From positions 210,842 through 274,841 of the forward strand of contig NZ_RJUD01000113.1 of the NCBI RefSeq assembly GCF_024343675.1: a DNA stretch of 64,000 nt, written 5' to 3'. Source of the stretch: Lacihabitans sp. CS3-21 (GTDB lineage Bacteria > Bacteroidota > Bacteroidia > Cytophagales > Spirosomataceae). The notes under the pieces are model-generated. The model saw only the letters and a program-made list of their open reading frames with translations, had not been told where the DNA came from and made no database searches. Numbering within the stretch: the stretch's first letter is position 1; each line of letters begins with the position of its first letter. Below, one piece after another: positions 1-7,625 of this stretch. A program made the position numbers and the translations under genes.

Positions 1-1322
1 CCTAGTCTAATGGCTAATTGTGGCGATGCAAACATTTCTGATTCAGCAAAAATAGCAGAGTAGTGATCTTTCAAAGTAGCAAGGTTCTGTTCAAATTGAT
101 TTGAAACATTTATCCAATGCGTCTCCGCTCCAAAATTGAAAGTTGAACTGCGATTGTTTCCGTAAAGTCGGCTCATAACCGCTCTCAATTGCGTTCTTTC
201 ATCCTCTCTATCCGCTTTCATGTTACCGATTTTTAGATTATCCATATTTTTGCTGTAAGAAACGCCCGAGTTCAACACCCAAAGTCCGTCTTTATAAGAT
301 TGGCGATAAGAAGCATTGGTGAATGCATTCTTATTGGTATTGGCAAATAGATATTTGGTGTTTTCTACATCATAATTTGGCAAGTTTATAGCCGAACGGT
401 TATCTGCAAATGTCCCGTAAATTTTTAAAGAGCTGTTGTTCTTAAAGTTTTCGTTTACACTTACCGAGGCTCCCACACCTTCTGGCACTTTTTCAAAATC
501 ATAGTTATTTTTCACCAATTTTATCAATGGTGTGATATTGCTGTAATATAAAGTTCCTGTCAACCAACCTTTGTGCGTATGCGTAACCGCCGCACTGGCC
601 AGATTCAAACTTGCAGTTGTGGAGGTATTTTCACCCAGTTTATCTTGGGTATTGAGCAACAAAACCGATGATAAAGCTTGTCCGTACAATGCTGAATATC
701 CACCAGTGCTAAAAGCTGTACCCTTAAACATAAACGGATCAAACCTTCCTCGCTGAGGTACATCTGGCGTGCTGCTAAAAAACGGATTCTGAACAATCAT
801 GCCGTCTATTACCGTTTTGGTTTCGTTGGCCGAGCCACCTCTCACAAACAAACCTTCTCGCTCCCCTACTCTGTTTGAACCTGGCAAAAGCTGCATTACA
901 GACACGATATCAGCGTTTCCACCAGCTGTAGTGACGATATCTAGCGGCTTCAGCATCACCATTTTCTTTTCATCAGAGGCTTCAAACATACCCGCTGTAA
1001 CTACCACCGCATTGAGCGAATTTATGGTCTCTTCCAATTTGATTTCAACCTCCACTTTTTGTCCATTAAGTTGAATTTCCTTTTGTGCGTTTAGAAAACC
1101 AACCATGGTTACCAGTAATTTCTTTGTGCCTTTTTCGTCAGTAGAAAAACTAAACTTGCCGTTTTCGTCCGCCGATGCACCGTCATAAGTTCCTTCAAGT
1201 GCAATATTAGCAAATGGAAGAATCTGACCTTTTTTGTCGGTTATTTTGCCCGAAACGACGGTTTGGGCTTGAGTAGAGAAGATAGTGAGAATTGTAATTA
1301 AAAATGTAAATAGCTTTTTCAT
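1..1322 (-). CDS. TonB-dependent receptor, 5' part (cut by window edge)
   Basis: This is the N-terminal part of an outer-membrane receptor for TonB-dependent uptake; about 440 codons are visible and the 3' end lies outside the window. Translation from the ATG at 1322 gives a signal peptide ending in STQAQ (residues 1-20). A carboxypeptidase-regulatory-like beta-sandwich follows (about 22-105, with VVSGKITDKKG and a DENGKF turn). A plug-like segment comes next (about 115-230, with LLPGSNRVGEREG and FVRGGSANETKTVIDG), then aromatic-rich barrel sequence. The FVRGG...IDG plug signature and the domain order identify the family; the ligand cannot be read from sequence. No SusD partner is visible on this side. 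It is divergent from the fused esterase at 1592, and the shared 270-bp spacer holds a palindromic element, so joint control is possible. Confidence 0.9.
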   Translation of the reverse strand, partial: MKKLFTFLITILTIFSTQAQTVVSGKITDKKGQILPFANIALEGTYDGASADENGKFSFSTDEKGTKKLLVTMVGFLNAQKEIQLNGQKVEVEIKLEETINSLNAVVVTAGMFEASDEKKMVMLKPLDIVTTAGGNADIVSVMQLLPGSNRVGEREGLFVRGGSANETKTVIDGMIVQNPFFSSTPDVPQRGRFDPFMFKGTAFSTGGYSALYGQALSSVLLLNTQDKLGENTSTTASLNLASAAVTHTHKGWLTGTLYYSNITPLIKLVKNNYDFEKVPEGVGASVSVNENFKNNSSLKIYGTFADNRSAINLPNYDVENTKYLFANTNKNAFTNASYRQSYKDGLWVLNSGVSYSKNMDNLKIGNMKADREDERTQLRAVMSRLYGNNRSSTFNFGAETHWINVSNQFEQNLATLKDHYSAIFAESEMFASPQLAIRL

Positions 1323-1423
1323 AATTGTTTTTTGCGTTTCGATGAGTCAAAATTGATGGATTATGCAAAAAATAAAAATGAGTATTCGATGAATGATATG
1401 AAAATTACCGATGAGTGGATTTT

Positions 1424-1440
1424 TCGTACCGATTAAATTA
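1424..1440. promoter_or_regulatory. Operator-like half repeat in divergent spacer
   Basis: The 17-mer TCGTACCGATTAAATTA matches TCGTACGAATTAAATTA at 1519-1535 at 15 of 17 positions. It lies in the spacer between the receptor and esterase genes. A regulator site is an inference from repetition and position; no regulator gene is adjacent. Confidence 0.4.
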
Positions 1441-1513
1441 AATTCATAACAAAAAAATATCCAAATGAAAGCTTTAAGACATCAAATTGGATATCTCAAA
1501 TAAAAAGGGAAAA

Positions 1514-1531
1514 TTAATTCGTACGAATTAA
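1514..1531. promoter_or_regulatory. Perfect 18-bp palindrome in divergent spacer
   Basis: TTAATTCGTACGAATTAA is its own reverse complement over 18 bp. It ends 15 bp upstream of the putative -7 element of the esterase gene, where a repressor or activator dimer would plausibly bind. A degenerate second copy lies at 1424-1440. Confidence 0.5.
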
Positions 1532-1546
1532 ATTACTACCCAAAAA

Positions 1547-1554
1547 TATTTTTG
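1547..1554 (+). promoter_or_regulatory. Putative Bacteroidota -7 element for the fused esterase gene
   Basis: TATTTTTG fits the TAnnTTTG consensus, 37 bp upstream of the ATG at 1592. No clear TTG -33 element is seen at normal spacing, which fits a promoter that depends on the upstream palindrome. Confidence 0.45.
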
Positions 1555-1591
1555 CACTAAATTGCCATTCAATAATCAACCTTAATATATT

Positions 1592-3169
1592 ATGTTAAAA
1601 AAGCTTTGCCTTCTATTGCTAATCTGCCCATTAGCTTATTCTCAAAAAACCATAAAACTCTACCCAAATACTGCACCAGGCTCAGAAAATTGGGACTGGA
1701 AAGAGGCCGAAATAAAAACACCAGAAGGCAATACGATAGCCTACAATGTGGTGGAACCTACGCTAAGCATTTATTTACCCGAGAAAAACAAAGCCACTGG
1801 TACGGCCATGTTAGTAGCTCCTGGTGGGGCATTTCATATACTTTCAATGGATAGTGAAGGACATCAAGTGGCCAAAATGCTCCAAGCAAAAGGCGTGGCT
1901 GCGTTTGTGCTGAAGTATAGAGTAGTACAACTCAAAACCGATAATCCATTCGGTGAATTGATGGGCAAAATGAAAGACTTCAAAAAGCTGGATGAAGAAA
2001 ACGCCCCAGTGATAGAATTAGCCATAAAAGATGCTCAAACGGCATTAAAACTCATCAGAGATAATGCTAATGAATACGACATCAATATGGACAAAGTAGG
2101 AATGATGGGTTTCTCCGCAGGTGGAACGCTCACTCTTGGAACTTTCTATGCATCCTCAAAAGAAACGAAGCCAAACTTCATTGCACCGATTTACCCTTAT
2201 GTGCCAGCAGTAGATTATCTTAAAAATATCCCGAAAGAAAAATATCCGATTTTTATAGCCCTTGCCGATAATGACAACCTTGGTTTTGCTCCTGCAAATG
2301 CCCAACTGTATCTCGACTGGCACAATGCAGGTCAAGCTGCCGAAATGCACATTTACGAAAAAGGTCTACATGGATTTGGAATGAACAAAAATAAAATTCC
2401 GACAGACACTTGGCACGAAAGACTTACAGATTGGATGAAACTCCAAGACTACCTGAAAAAAAAATATCCAAATCAATGGGAAGTGGGCAAAACTGATGAA
2501 CAACTAGAAGCAGAAGCCAAGAAAAATGCCGAAAGAGAACGGAGAGATTGGACTAATCTGGGTAGATATAAAGACGCAAATGCAAAAATAGGCCCTCCAA
2601 AAGCAGGAAAAACTAGGGTAGTTATTACTGGTGATTCCATAACAGATGGCTGGGCATATGCAAGCACAGATTTCTTCGAAAACAACAATTATGTAGGAAG
2701 AGGAATAAGCGGACAAACCTCCCCGCAAACGCTTTTGAGATTTCGTCAGGATGTGATAGACTTAAAACCAAAATTGGTTGTAATCAACATCGGCATCAAC
2801 GACATAGCCGAAAACACAGGCGATTATAATCCAGAATTCACATTGGGCAACTACCGCTCCATGATAGAAATAGCAAAGACCAACAAAATAAAAGTGGTTT
2901 TAGCGTCTGTATTACCTGCATACTCTTTTCCATGGAGACCAGAAATCAAAGATATTCCTGCAAAAGTAATTGCTCTAAATGAAGGTATCAAAAAACTGGC
3001 CACTGAGTATGGAGTGAGCTATTTAGACTATTTCAACACCTTAAAAGACGAAAGAAATGGCCTAAGCAAAGAAATGGCAGAAGACGGCGTGCATCCAACC
3101 AAAGCTTGCTACGCCATAATGGAGAAAATGGTAAAAACAGCAATAGACAAAGAATTGGCAAAAAAGTAA
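1592..3169 (+). CDS. Exported bifunctional esterase: alpha/beta-hydrolase fused to SGNH hydrolase
   Basis: A 525-residue secreted protein with two hydrolase modules, probably acting on acylated carbohydrates in the periplasm or outside the cell. The signal peptide is residues 1-18 (ending AYSQ). The first module (about 25-290) is an alpha/beta-hydrolase of the acetyl-xylan-esterase/BD-FAE type. It shows an oxyanion loop PGGAF near 77-81, nucleophile Ser175 in GFSAGG, a candidate acid at Asp226 or Asp228, and His260 in GLHGF. A charged linker (about 300-325) leads to an SGNH domain. There block I is GDSIT with Ser349, block III is GIND with Asn403, and block V is DGVHP with Asp498 and His501. 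Both catalytic sets look complete. The gene is divergent from a TonB receptor, which suggests a coupled uptake and deacylation function; the substrate is inferred, not shown. Confidence 0.88.
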   Translation: MLKKLCLLLLICPLAYSQKTIKLYPNTAPGSENWDWKEAEIKTPEGNTIAYNVVEPTLSIYLPEKNKATGTAMLVAPGGAFHILSMDSEGHQVAKMLQAKGVAAFVLKYRVVQLKTDNPFGELMGKMKDFKKLDEENAPVIELAIKDAQTALKLIRDNANEYDINMDKVGMMGFSAGGTLTLGTFYASSKETKPNFIAPIYPYVPAVDYLKNIPKEKYPIFIALADNDNLGFAPANAQLYLDWHNAGQAAEMHIYEKGLHGFGMNKNKIPTDTWHERLTDWMKLQDYLKKKYPNQWEVGKTDEQLEAEAKKNAERERRDWTNLGRYKDANAKIGPPKAGKTRVVITGDSITDGWAYASTDFFENNNYVGRGISGQTSPQTLLRFRQDVIDLKPKLVVINIGINDIAENTGDYNPEFTLGNYRSMIEIAKTNKIKVVLASVLPAYSFPWRPEIKDIPAKVIALNEGIKKLATEYGVSYLDYFNTLKDERNGLSKEMAEDGVHPTKACYAIMEKMVKTAIDKELAKK

Positions 3170-3184
3170 ACAAAGAGAAATCAA

Positions 3185-3214
3185 AGCGGTCAGACGCAAG
3201 TCAGACCTGAAAAT
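3185..3214 (+). repeat. 30-bp interspersed repeat, copy 1
   Basis: AGCGGTCAGAC, ten variable bases, then CCTGAAAAT. The same two blocks with the same ten-base spacing recur at 4642-4671 and 4703-4732. The copy lies 15 bp downstream of the fused esterase stop codon. Confidence 0.75.
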
Positions 3215-3312
3215 GGCAAGTTAATTAGTCAAAAAGCTATTGTAACAAAAGCGTTAGGATGATTCTTGAAAAAAACAAAAAAAGAACGTTAAAATAATTA
3301 AAAATCAAAGAA

Positions 3313-3945
3313 TTGAAAAAAAGAACAATTCAAGCAAAAAAAATTCTCAAAAGTCTAATCAATTATAAAACGGATATTGACTCACGGTTTGACATTAATA
3401 AACTTCGAGAAAATAATTGTTTGTACTTTCAAATGGAAGATTACTATGGTTTTACTAAGGACAAACGAGCAAATGGAGAACTAAAACAAAAAACAATTGA
3501 AGTTCTTTTAAACATTTTTCATGATTGGCAAAATAATTTAGAAGGCTTAGGTTTTAACTATTACCTAGCCATCTGGTTGTACAATCCGAGAATAAGTCTG
3601 AGCGAAGTAGTTTGCGGTATTAATAATACAATTGAGTATTACGAAAATGATGTTTTTTTGCAAAATGATAAAAAAATAAATTTTAACTCTTTAAATTTTG
3701 GCAAATTAGACGAAGAATTGAAAAAATTGACTTGGGATTTAAAAATCGATTTGGATAATGTCAGTGATTGGGAAGTAAATTACCCAAAAGAACAATACAA
3801 GAACTTAAAGGAGTACAATGTTGAACAACGATACCACAAGAAAAATATCAAAAATGCAATAAAAACAATAGAGGAACCTTCCGGAAATTTGTATCTATTC
3901 CCAGCTGGTGATGTATGGGTTGGACAATTTAAATCAAAAAAGTAG
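3313..3945 (+). CDS. Hypothetical protein in repeat-bordered cassette
   Basis: I do not recognise this 210-residue protein. The open frame begins at a TTG (3313); the next in-frame ATG lies about 40 codons in, so the start is uncertain. The sequence is lysine- and asparagine-rich, has no signal peptide or membrane segment, and contains an aromatic stretch NYYLAIWLYNPRISL. It looks like a soluble alpha/beta protein that ends in a short segment, LYLFPAGDVWVGQF. The gene has very low GC, sits between a 30-bp repeat copy and a toxin-antitoxin pair, and has no counterpart in surrounding pathways, so it is probably accessory. A third component of the toxin-antitoxin cassette is possible, but the roughly 100-bp gap and separate promoter-like element argue against a tight operon. 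Confidence 0.6.
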   Translation: MKKRTIQAKKILKSLINYKTDIDSRFDINKLRENNCLYFQMEDYYGFTKDKRANGELKQKTIEVLLNIFHDWQNNLEGLGFNYYLAIWLYNPRISLSEVVCGINNTIEYYENDVFLQNDKKINFNSLNFGKLDEELKKLTWDLKIDLDNVSDWEVNYPKEQYKNLKEYNVEQRYHKKNIKNAIKTIEEPSGNLYLFPAGDVWVGQFKSKK

Positions 3946-4016
3946 ATTCAATTAAACCAGATCTAACATTTACAATATAAATCAACTCTTAACATTTAAA
4001 ATATTCTATAATTCTA

Positions 4017-4024
4017 TATTTTTG
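4017..4024 (+). promoter_or_regulatory. Putative -7 element for the toxin-antitoxin operon
   Basis: TATTTTTG matches TAnnTTTG and lies 22 bp before the antitoxin ATG at 4047. Confidence 0.4.
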
Positions 4025-4046
4025 TTTTACAAAACGCATCTAAACA

Positions 4047-4301
4047 ATGGAAGCTACTTTAAAATACAGTATTCCTCAATCTGTCAAGGAATTAGCCGAA
4101 CTTATAAAAAGTAAGTTTACAGCGAAGGAACAATTGAAATTGGTGCAAATTCTCCAAAAAGAACCTGAAGAAGATGACGATGAAGAACCTACCAAAGAAC
4201 AACTCCTTCAAGAAATTAGAGAAGCTGCTGAGGAGATGAATCTAATCAAGCAAGGAAAACTAAAGGGTAGACCACTTCAAGAGTTGTTAGATGAGTTATA
4301 A
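4047..4301 (+). CDS. Antitoxin-like protein of a RelE/ParE-type pair
   Basis: An 84-residue protein encoded immediately before, and overlapping, a RelE/ParE-fold toxin; gene order and overlap are those of a type II antitoxin. The N-terminal part (about 1-35) is helical. The middle is strongly acidic (EPEEDDDEEP near 47-56). The C-terminus holds a charged helix with KQGKLKGRPLQELLDEL, similar to the toxin-wrapping tails of small antitoxins in this phylum. I see no clear ribbon-helix-helix or helix-turn-helix domain, so DNA binding and autoregulation are uncertain. It would neutralise the product of the next gene. A TAnnTTTG promoter element lies just upstream. The assignment rests mainly on context. 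Confidence 0.75.
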   Translation: MEATLKYSIPQSVKELAELIKSKFTAKEQLKLVQILQKEPEEDDDEEPTKEQLLQEIREAAEEMNLIKQGKLKGRPLQELLDEL

Positions 4302-4620
4302 AATTGAAACTATCCGCACATTTGATAAGCAAATTAAACGACTTTCCAAAAAGCACTCTTCAATTAAAAAAGACTTGCTTGAGTTAGTATATGATTTAAT
4401 GGCTAACCCACAGAAAGGAACTCCACTTGGCAAAAACTGCTTTAAAATAAGACTTTCCATGAGAAGTAAAGGAAAAGGGAAATCTGGTGGAGCAAGAGTC
4501 ATCACTTATGTACAAATAATTGACGAAACCATTTATTTACTCACCATCTACGATAAAAGCGAAAAAGAGAATCTTAATGAGGGTGAAATAGATGCACTAC
4601 TCGACGAGATTTTAGACTAA
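4291..4620 (+). CDS. RelE/ParE-family toxin
   Basis: This is a 109-residue basic protein with the pattern of RelE/ParE toxins. It has an N-terminal helix (TFDKQIKRLSKKH), a second helix (LLELVYDLMANPQKG), the segment GTPLGKNCFKIRL, and C-terminal strands ARVITYVQI and IYLLTIYDKSE. In the family, RelE members cut ribosome-bound mRNA and ParE members inhibit gyrase; the sequence does not decide between them. Its start codon lies inside the antitoxin gene (11-nt overlap, ATGAGTTATAA), which implies translational coupling. Two copies of the 30-bp repeat follow it. The length is typical and the frame intact, so the toxin should be functional. Confidence 0.85.
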   Translation: MSYKIETIRTFDKQIKRLSKKHSSIKKDLLELVYDLMANPQKGTPLGKNCFKIRLSMRSKGKGKSGGARVITYVQIIDETIYLLTIYDKSEKENLNEGEIDALLDEILD

Positions 4621-4641
4621 TTTTTAATAATGTCTTAAAGT

Positions 4642-4671
4642 AGCGGTCAGACGATAAACATGCCTGAAAAT
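4642..4671 (+). repeat. 30-bp interspersed repeat, copy 2
   Basis: AGCGGTCAGAC and CCTGAAAAT, with ten different bases between them. Both blocks are identical to copy 1 (3185-3214). It begins 21 bp after the toxin stop codon. Confidence 0.75.
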
Positions 4672-4702
4672 AAAAACTTCTAAGTTGAACAAAAAAACCT
4701 AA

Positions 4703-4732
4703 AGCGGTCAGACAATATTCGGACCTTAAAAT
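4703..4732 (+). repeat. 30-bp interspersed repeat, copy 3
   Basis: AGCGGTCAGAC, ten bases, then CCTTAAAAT (one change from the other copies). It is in the same orientation as the other two and lies 31 bp after copy 2. Confidence 0.7.
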
Positions 4733-4759
4733 AGGAATTCTACGAAAAATCATTTAGAG

Positions 4760-4798
4760 ATAGCTTAGAGTCCCCACTGAAATCTAAGCTATTTTTTT
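4760..4798 (+). terminator. Rho-independent terminator after the toxin-antitoxin cassette
   Basis: A perfect stem TAGCTTAGA / TCTAAGCTA (4761-4769 with 4783-4791) encloses a 13-base loop and is followed by seven T. Confidence 0.8.
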
Positions 4799-4937
4799 GA
4801 GAAAAAACATAAAAGAAGTCTCTCTAAAATATTATTGTATCATTTTGCGACAATAATCTTTTTTATTAAAACTATTTGCCCTATTTTCGTGAAAAATAAT
4901 AATTTTCAAGTTCAACCTTTTTAATCAATTAAAATTT

Positions 4938-6533
4938 ATGAAATTAAAACTATTGGCAATAATAGCCGCAGTAGTGTTTTCGCATAACACCATTGCTCAG
5001 TTGCAAACTGGTGAAAGTATAGCCGTAACCTCAACAGATGCCGGTAAAGTACGTGGATATATCAACAATGGTATTTACAATTACAAGGGCATTCCTTATG
5101 CAGAAGCAAAGCGTTTTGAATCTCCTCAAAAACCAAAACCATGGACAAACGTACGTAGCTCCATGTCGTATGGCCCAGTGGCTCCGCTCGAAAACCCAAC
5201 CACCAGCATAATGGACGAAAGCGAGTTTGTATTTGACCACAATTGGGGTTTTACAAATGAAGACTGCATGCGTATTAATGTCTGGACTCCTGGTATCAAC
5301 GATGGCAAAAAACGCCCTGTAATGTTCTGGATCCATGGTGGTGGTTTTACAGCTGGCTCATCTATAGAGTTGCCTTCTTATGACGGCGAAAACTTGGCAA
5401 AAAAAGGCGATGTGGTGGTAGTTTCAATCAATCATCGATTAAACATTTTAGGCTACTTAGATCTTTCAGCTTATGGAGATAAATACAAACAATCGGCTAA
5501 TCTAAGTGTTTTGGACATGAAGGCAGCTTTGGAATGGGTAAAAACTAATATTACAAATTTTGGAGGTGACCCCAACAATGTGACGATTTTCGGACAGTCT
5601 GGTGGAGGTGCAAAAGTAAATACACTTATGGCTATGCCCTCAGCTAAAGGTCTTTTCCACAAAGCCATCAATCAAAGCGGTTCATTCCGGTCAGCAATGT
5701 TGGATAAAGCTACTACCCAAGCTATTGGAGCTGAAGTAGTGAAAGAATTAGGACTTGGAGACAAAGTGGATGAGATTCAAAACGTTCCTTATCAAACTTT
5801 AGTAAATGCTGGAAAAAAAGCCCTAAAAACTGTGGCTGACAAAATGAAAGCCGAAGGCAAACCAGTTATAGGTTTTGGATTAGGCTGGGGACCAAGTGCA
5901 GATGGAGAGATTCTTCCTTACCAATTGTTCTCTAACGAAGCTTTTGAATTATCGAAAAATATACCTTTAATGATCGGTACCACAATAAACGAATTTGCTG
6001 TATTCAGAGGAGGAATTCCAGCAAACTCAACAGACGAACAAGCCAAGGAAGCTATCAAAAAAGTACATGGCGATAAAACAGATGCTTACATAGCTGCAGT
6101 AAAAAAAGCTTATCCAAATGGCAAAATGACAGATATGTTGAGCTATGACGTAATGTTTCGTCCAGGTGCCGTGGTACAAGCCAACATGAAATCGGCTTTG
6201 GCTGGTGGAGCACCAACTTACATGTATCTGTTTGATTGGCAATCGCCAGTAATGGACGGAAAATACAAGGCGGTTCACTGTATGGAAATCGCTTTCTGTT
6301 TTGATAACATTCAACGCACCAAAAACATGACTGGTGGTACAAAAGAAGCCCAAGCGTTGGCTGACAAAATGAGTCAATCTTGGATAAATTTTGCAAAAGT
6401 TGGAGATCCAAACCACAAAGGTTTACCAAAATGGCCTGTATATAATTCATCAAATACAGCTACCATGCACTTTGATAATATTTCAACTGTTAAGCCTCAA
6501 ATGGACAAAGAATTGTTTGAATTGATGAAGTAA
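4938..6533 (+). CDS. Exported type-B carboxylesterase (COesterase family)
   Basis: A 531-residue secreted carboxylesterase/lipase. The signal peptide covers about residues 1-20 (ending NTIAQ). The N-terminus has the family motif GIPYAEAKRFESP. The oxyanion loop is HGGGF at 133-137. Nucleophile Ser221 lies in GQSGGG, the acid Glu352 in TTINEF, and His447 in VHCMEI, so the triad is complete. Members hydrolyse carboxylic esters; the physiological substrate is unknown. The full COesterase length is present. The gene appears monocistronic: a terminator lies upstream at 4760-4798 and a large inverted repeat follows before the convergent AEC transporter. The ATG at 4938 places the signal peptide correctly. 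The nearest promoter-like element (TATTTTCG near 4881) has one mismatch. Confidence 0.92.
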   Translation: MKLKLLAIIAAVVFSHNTIAQLQTGESIAVTSTDAGKVRGYINNGIYNYKGIPYAEAKRFESPQKPKPWTNVRSSMSYGPVAPLENPTTSIMDESEFVFDHNWGFTNEDCMRINVWTPGINDGKKRPVMFWIHGGGFTAGSSIELPSYDGENLAKKGDVVVVSINHRLNILGYLDLSAYGDKYKQSANLSVLDMKAALEWVKTNITNFGGDPNNVTIFGQSGGGAKVNTLMAMPSAKGLFHKAINQSGSFRSAMLDKATTQAIGAEVVKELGLGDKVDEIQNVPYQTLVNAGKKALKTVADKMKAEGKPVIGFGLGWGPSADGEILPYQLFSNEAFELSKNIPLMIGTTINEFAVFRGGIPANSTDEQAKEAIKKVHGDKTDAYIAAVKKAYPNGKMTDMLSYDVMFRPGAVVQANMKSALAGGAPTYMYLFDWQSPVMDGKYKAVHCMEIAFCFDNIQRTKNMTGGTKEAQALADKMSQSWINFAKVGDPNHKGLPKWPVYNSSNTATMHFDNISTVKPQMDKELFELMK

Positions 6534-6552
6534 TCTAAAGAATTCTTTTTTT

Positions 6553-6602
6553 TTGCCACGAATGCACGAATAATATTGAAAAAATTCGCGTATTCGTGGC
6601 AA
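6553..6602. repeat. Long imperfect inverted repeat between convergent genes
   Basis: Arms of 19 bases at 6553-6571 and 6584-6602 pair with three mismatches; TTGCCACGAAT / ATTCGTGGCAA is perfect. The hairpin lies between the carboxylesterase and AEC genes, where termination in both directions would be useful. No canonical T-tract follows on either strand, so it may instead be a dispersed repeat. Confidence 0.7.
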
Positions 6603-6608
6603 TATTAT

Positions 6609-7526
6609 TTAAACCAAATGTAACAACCACACCAAAAGCCAAATCAACACAAAACTTATTAAAAGCGAAATATTAACCATGGTACCAGCAATTCGGGAAT
6701 CAAAGCCAAATTCATCTGAAAAAGGTAGAATAGTCATACCCAATGGAAGTATAACTAAAACAATTAAAACACTTTGCATAAGTGATGGTGGAACCAAAAA
6801 ATAAATACCAACCACACAAATACCACCAAGCAAATATCTCAAAAACAACACTTTACTTATATATTTCATTTGAGACCTATTAAGCTCAAAACTCAAATAA
6901 ATACCCATCAATAGGAGAACCAAAGGCTTATTGGCTTTTGCCAAAATCCCTAAAAAATCAAAGGCAATATCTGGCAATGGAATACTGAATATATTTACGC
7001 TCAATCCAATAACCATTCCTGTAACAGGTGGCAAGGTAAAAACCCGAAGCATCAATTTTGAAATGGGAAATTTTCCATCTCCGCGTTTGGCAAAATACGA
7101 ACCCACTGGATATACACCTCCGAAAGTCATGATGGTATTGCCGATATCAAACATAACAGCAAAAACCAAGGCTTCGGTACCCCAAATCCCTTCAATCAAT
7201 GGAAATCCAAAAAGGCCAACGTTAAGCCCACCTGCACCCATAGTAAGTACGCCTCTAAGCTTGGTTTCTAAGCCTTTGAATAAATAAAAAGCCGCAGAAA
7301 TCATGATTACACCCATGCCAATACATAAAAAAGGCAATAAAAAGAGCGTTGGCTCAAGTTTGATTTTAGCGGTAGAAATAATCATCAAAGCGGGAAAAGT
7401 AGTGTGCATCAAAAACTTCGAAAGCACTTTCCCTTCTTTTTCAGAAATAAAATTATACTTTTTTATCAGAAAGCCCATTAAAATAAAGGCCAACGTAATG
7501 ATAAAAGTGGCGTTCGCTTGAGCCAT
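6609..7526 (-). CDS. AEC (auxin efflux carrier) family transporter
   Basis: A 305-residue inner-membrane transporter of the AEC family (PF03547 type), probably with ten helices and two pseudo-repeats. The start is hydrophobic (ATFIITLAFILMGFLIKKYN). Characteristic elements are the N-terminal PALMIISTA stretch, GGLNVGLFGFPL, and a GMTILPFSDEFGFD turn near the C-terminus. Bacterial members export or exchange organic acids such as malate or malonate; the substrate here is not indicated. The gene is transcribed away from the signalling operon and has its own TAnnTTTG element 16 bp upstream, so it is likely a separate unit. A hairpin at 6553-6602 lies beyond its stop. Confidence 0.9.
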   Translation of the reverse strand: MAQANATFIITLAFILMGFLIKKYNFISEKEGKVLSKFLMHTTFPALMIISTAKIKLEPTLFLLPFLCIGMGVIMISAAFYLFKGLETKLRGVLTMGAGGLNVGLFGFPLIEGIWGTEALVFAVMFDIGNTIMTFGGVYPVGSYFAKRGDGKFPISKLMLRVFTLPPVTGMVIGLSVNIFSIPLPDIAFDFLGILAKANKPLVLLLMGIYLSFELNRSQMKYISKVLFLRYLLGGICVVGIYFLVPPSLMQSVLIVLVILPLGMTILPFSDEFGFDSRIAGTMVNISLLISFVLIWLLVWLLHLV

Positions 7527-7542
7527 TTAAATTCTTTTTTTA

Positions 7543-7550
7543 CAAAGATA
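7543..7550 (-). promoter_or_regulatory. Putative promoter of the AEC gene
   Basis: On the minus strand TATCTTTG fits TAnnTTTG. A TTG that could serve as -33 lies 22 bases further upstream (7575-7573). The element is 16 bp before the start codon. Confidence 0.5.
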
Positions 7551-7625
7551 AAGTCTATAAATAAGAAGAGTACAATTATGTCAAGTCAGAACAATTAATC
7601 AGAAAATAAATACCATTTCTGTATT

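Noticed and set aside
3185..4732. CRISPR array
   Set aside because: The 30-bp repeat has only three copies, its centre varies, the spacing is irregular, and there are no cas genes.
6027..6453. Two minus-strand ORFs of about 130 codons
   Set aside because: Both are antisense to the carboxylesterase C-terminal region containing its catalytic His.
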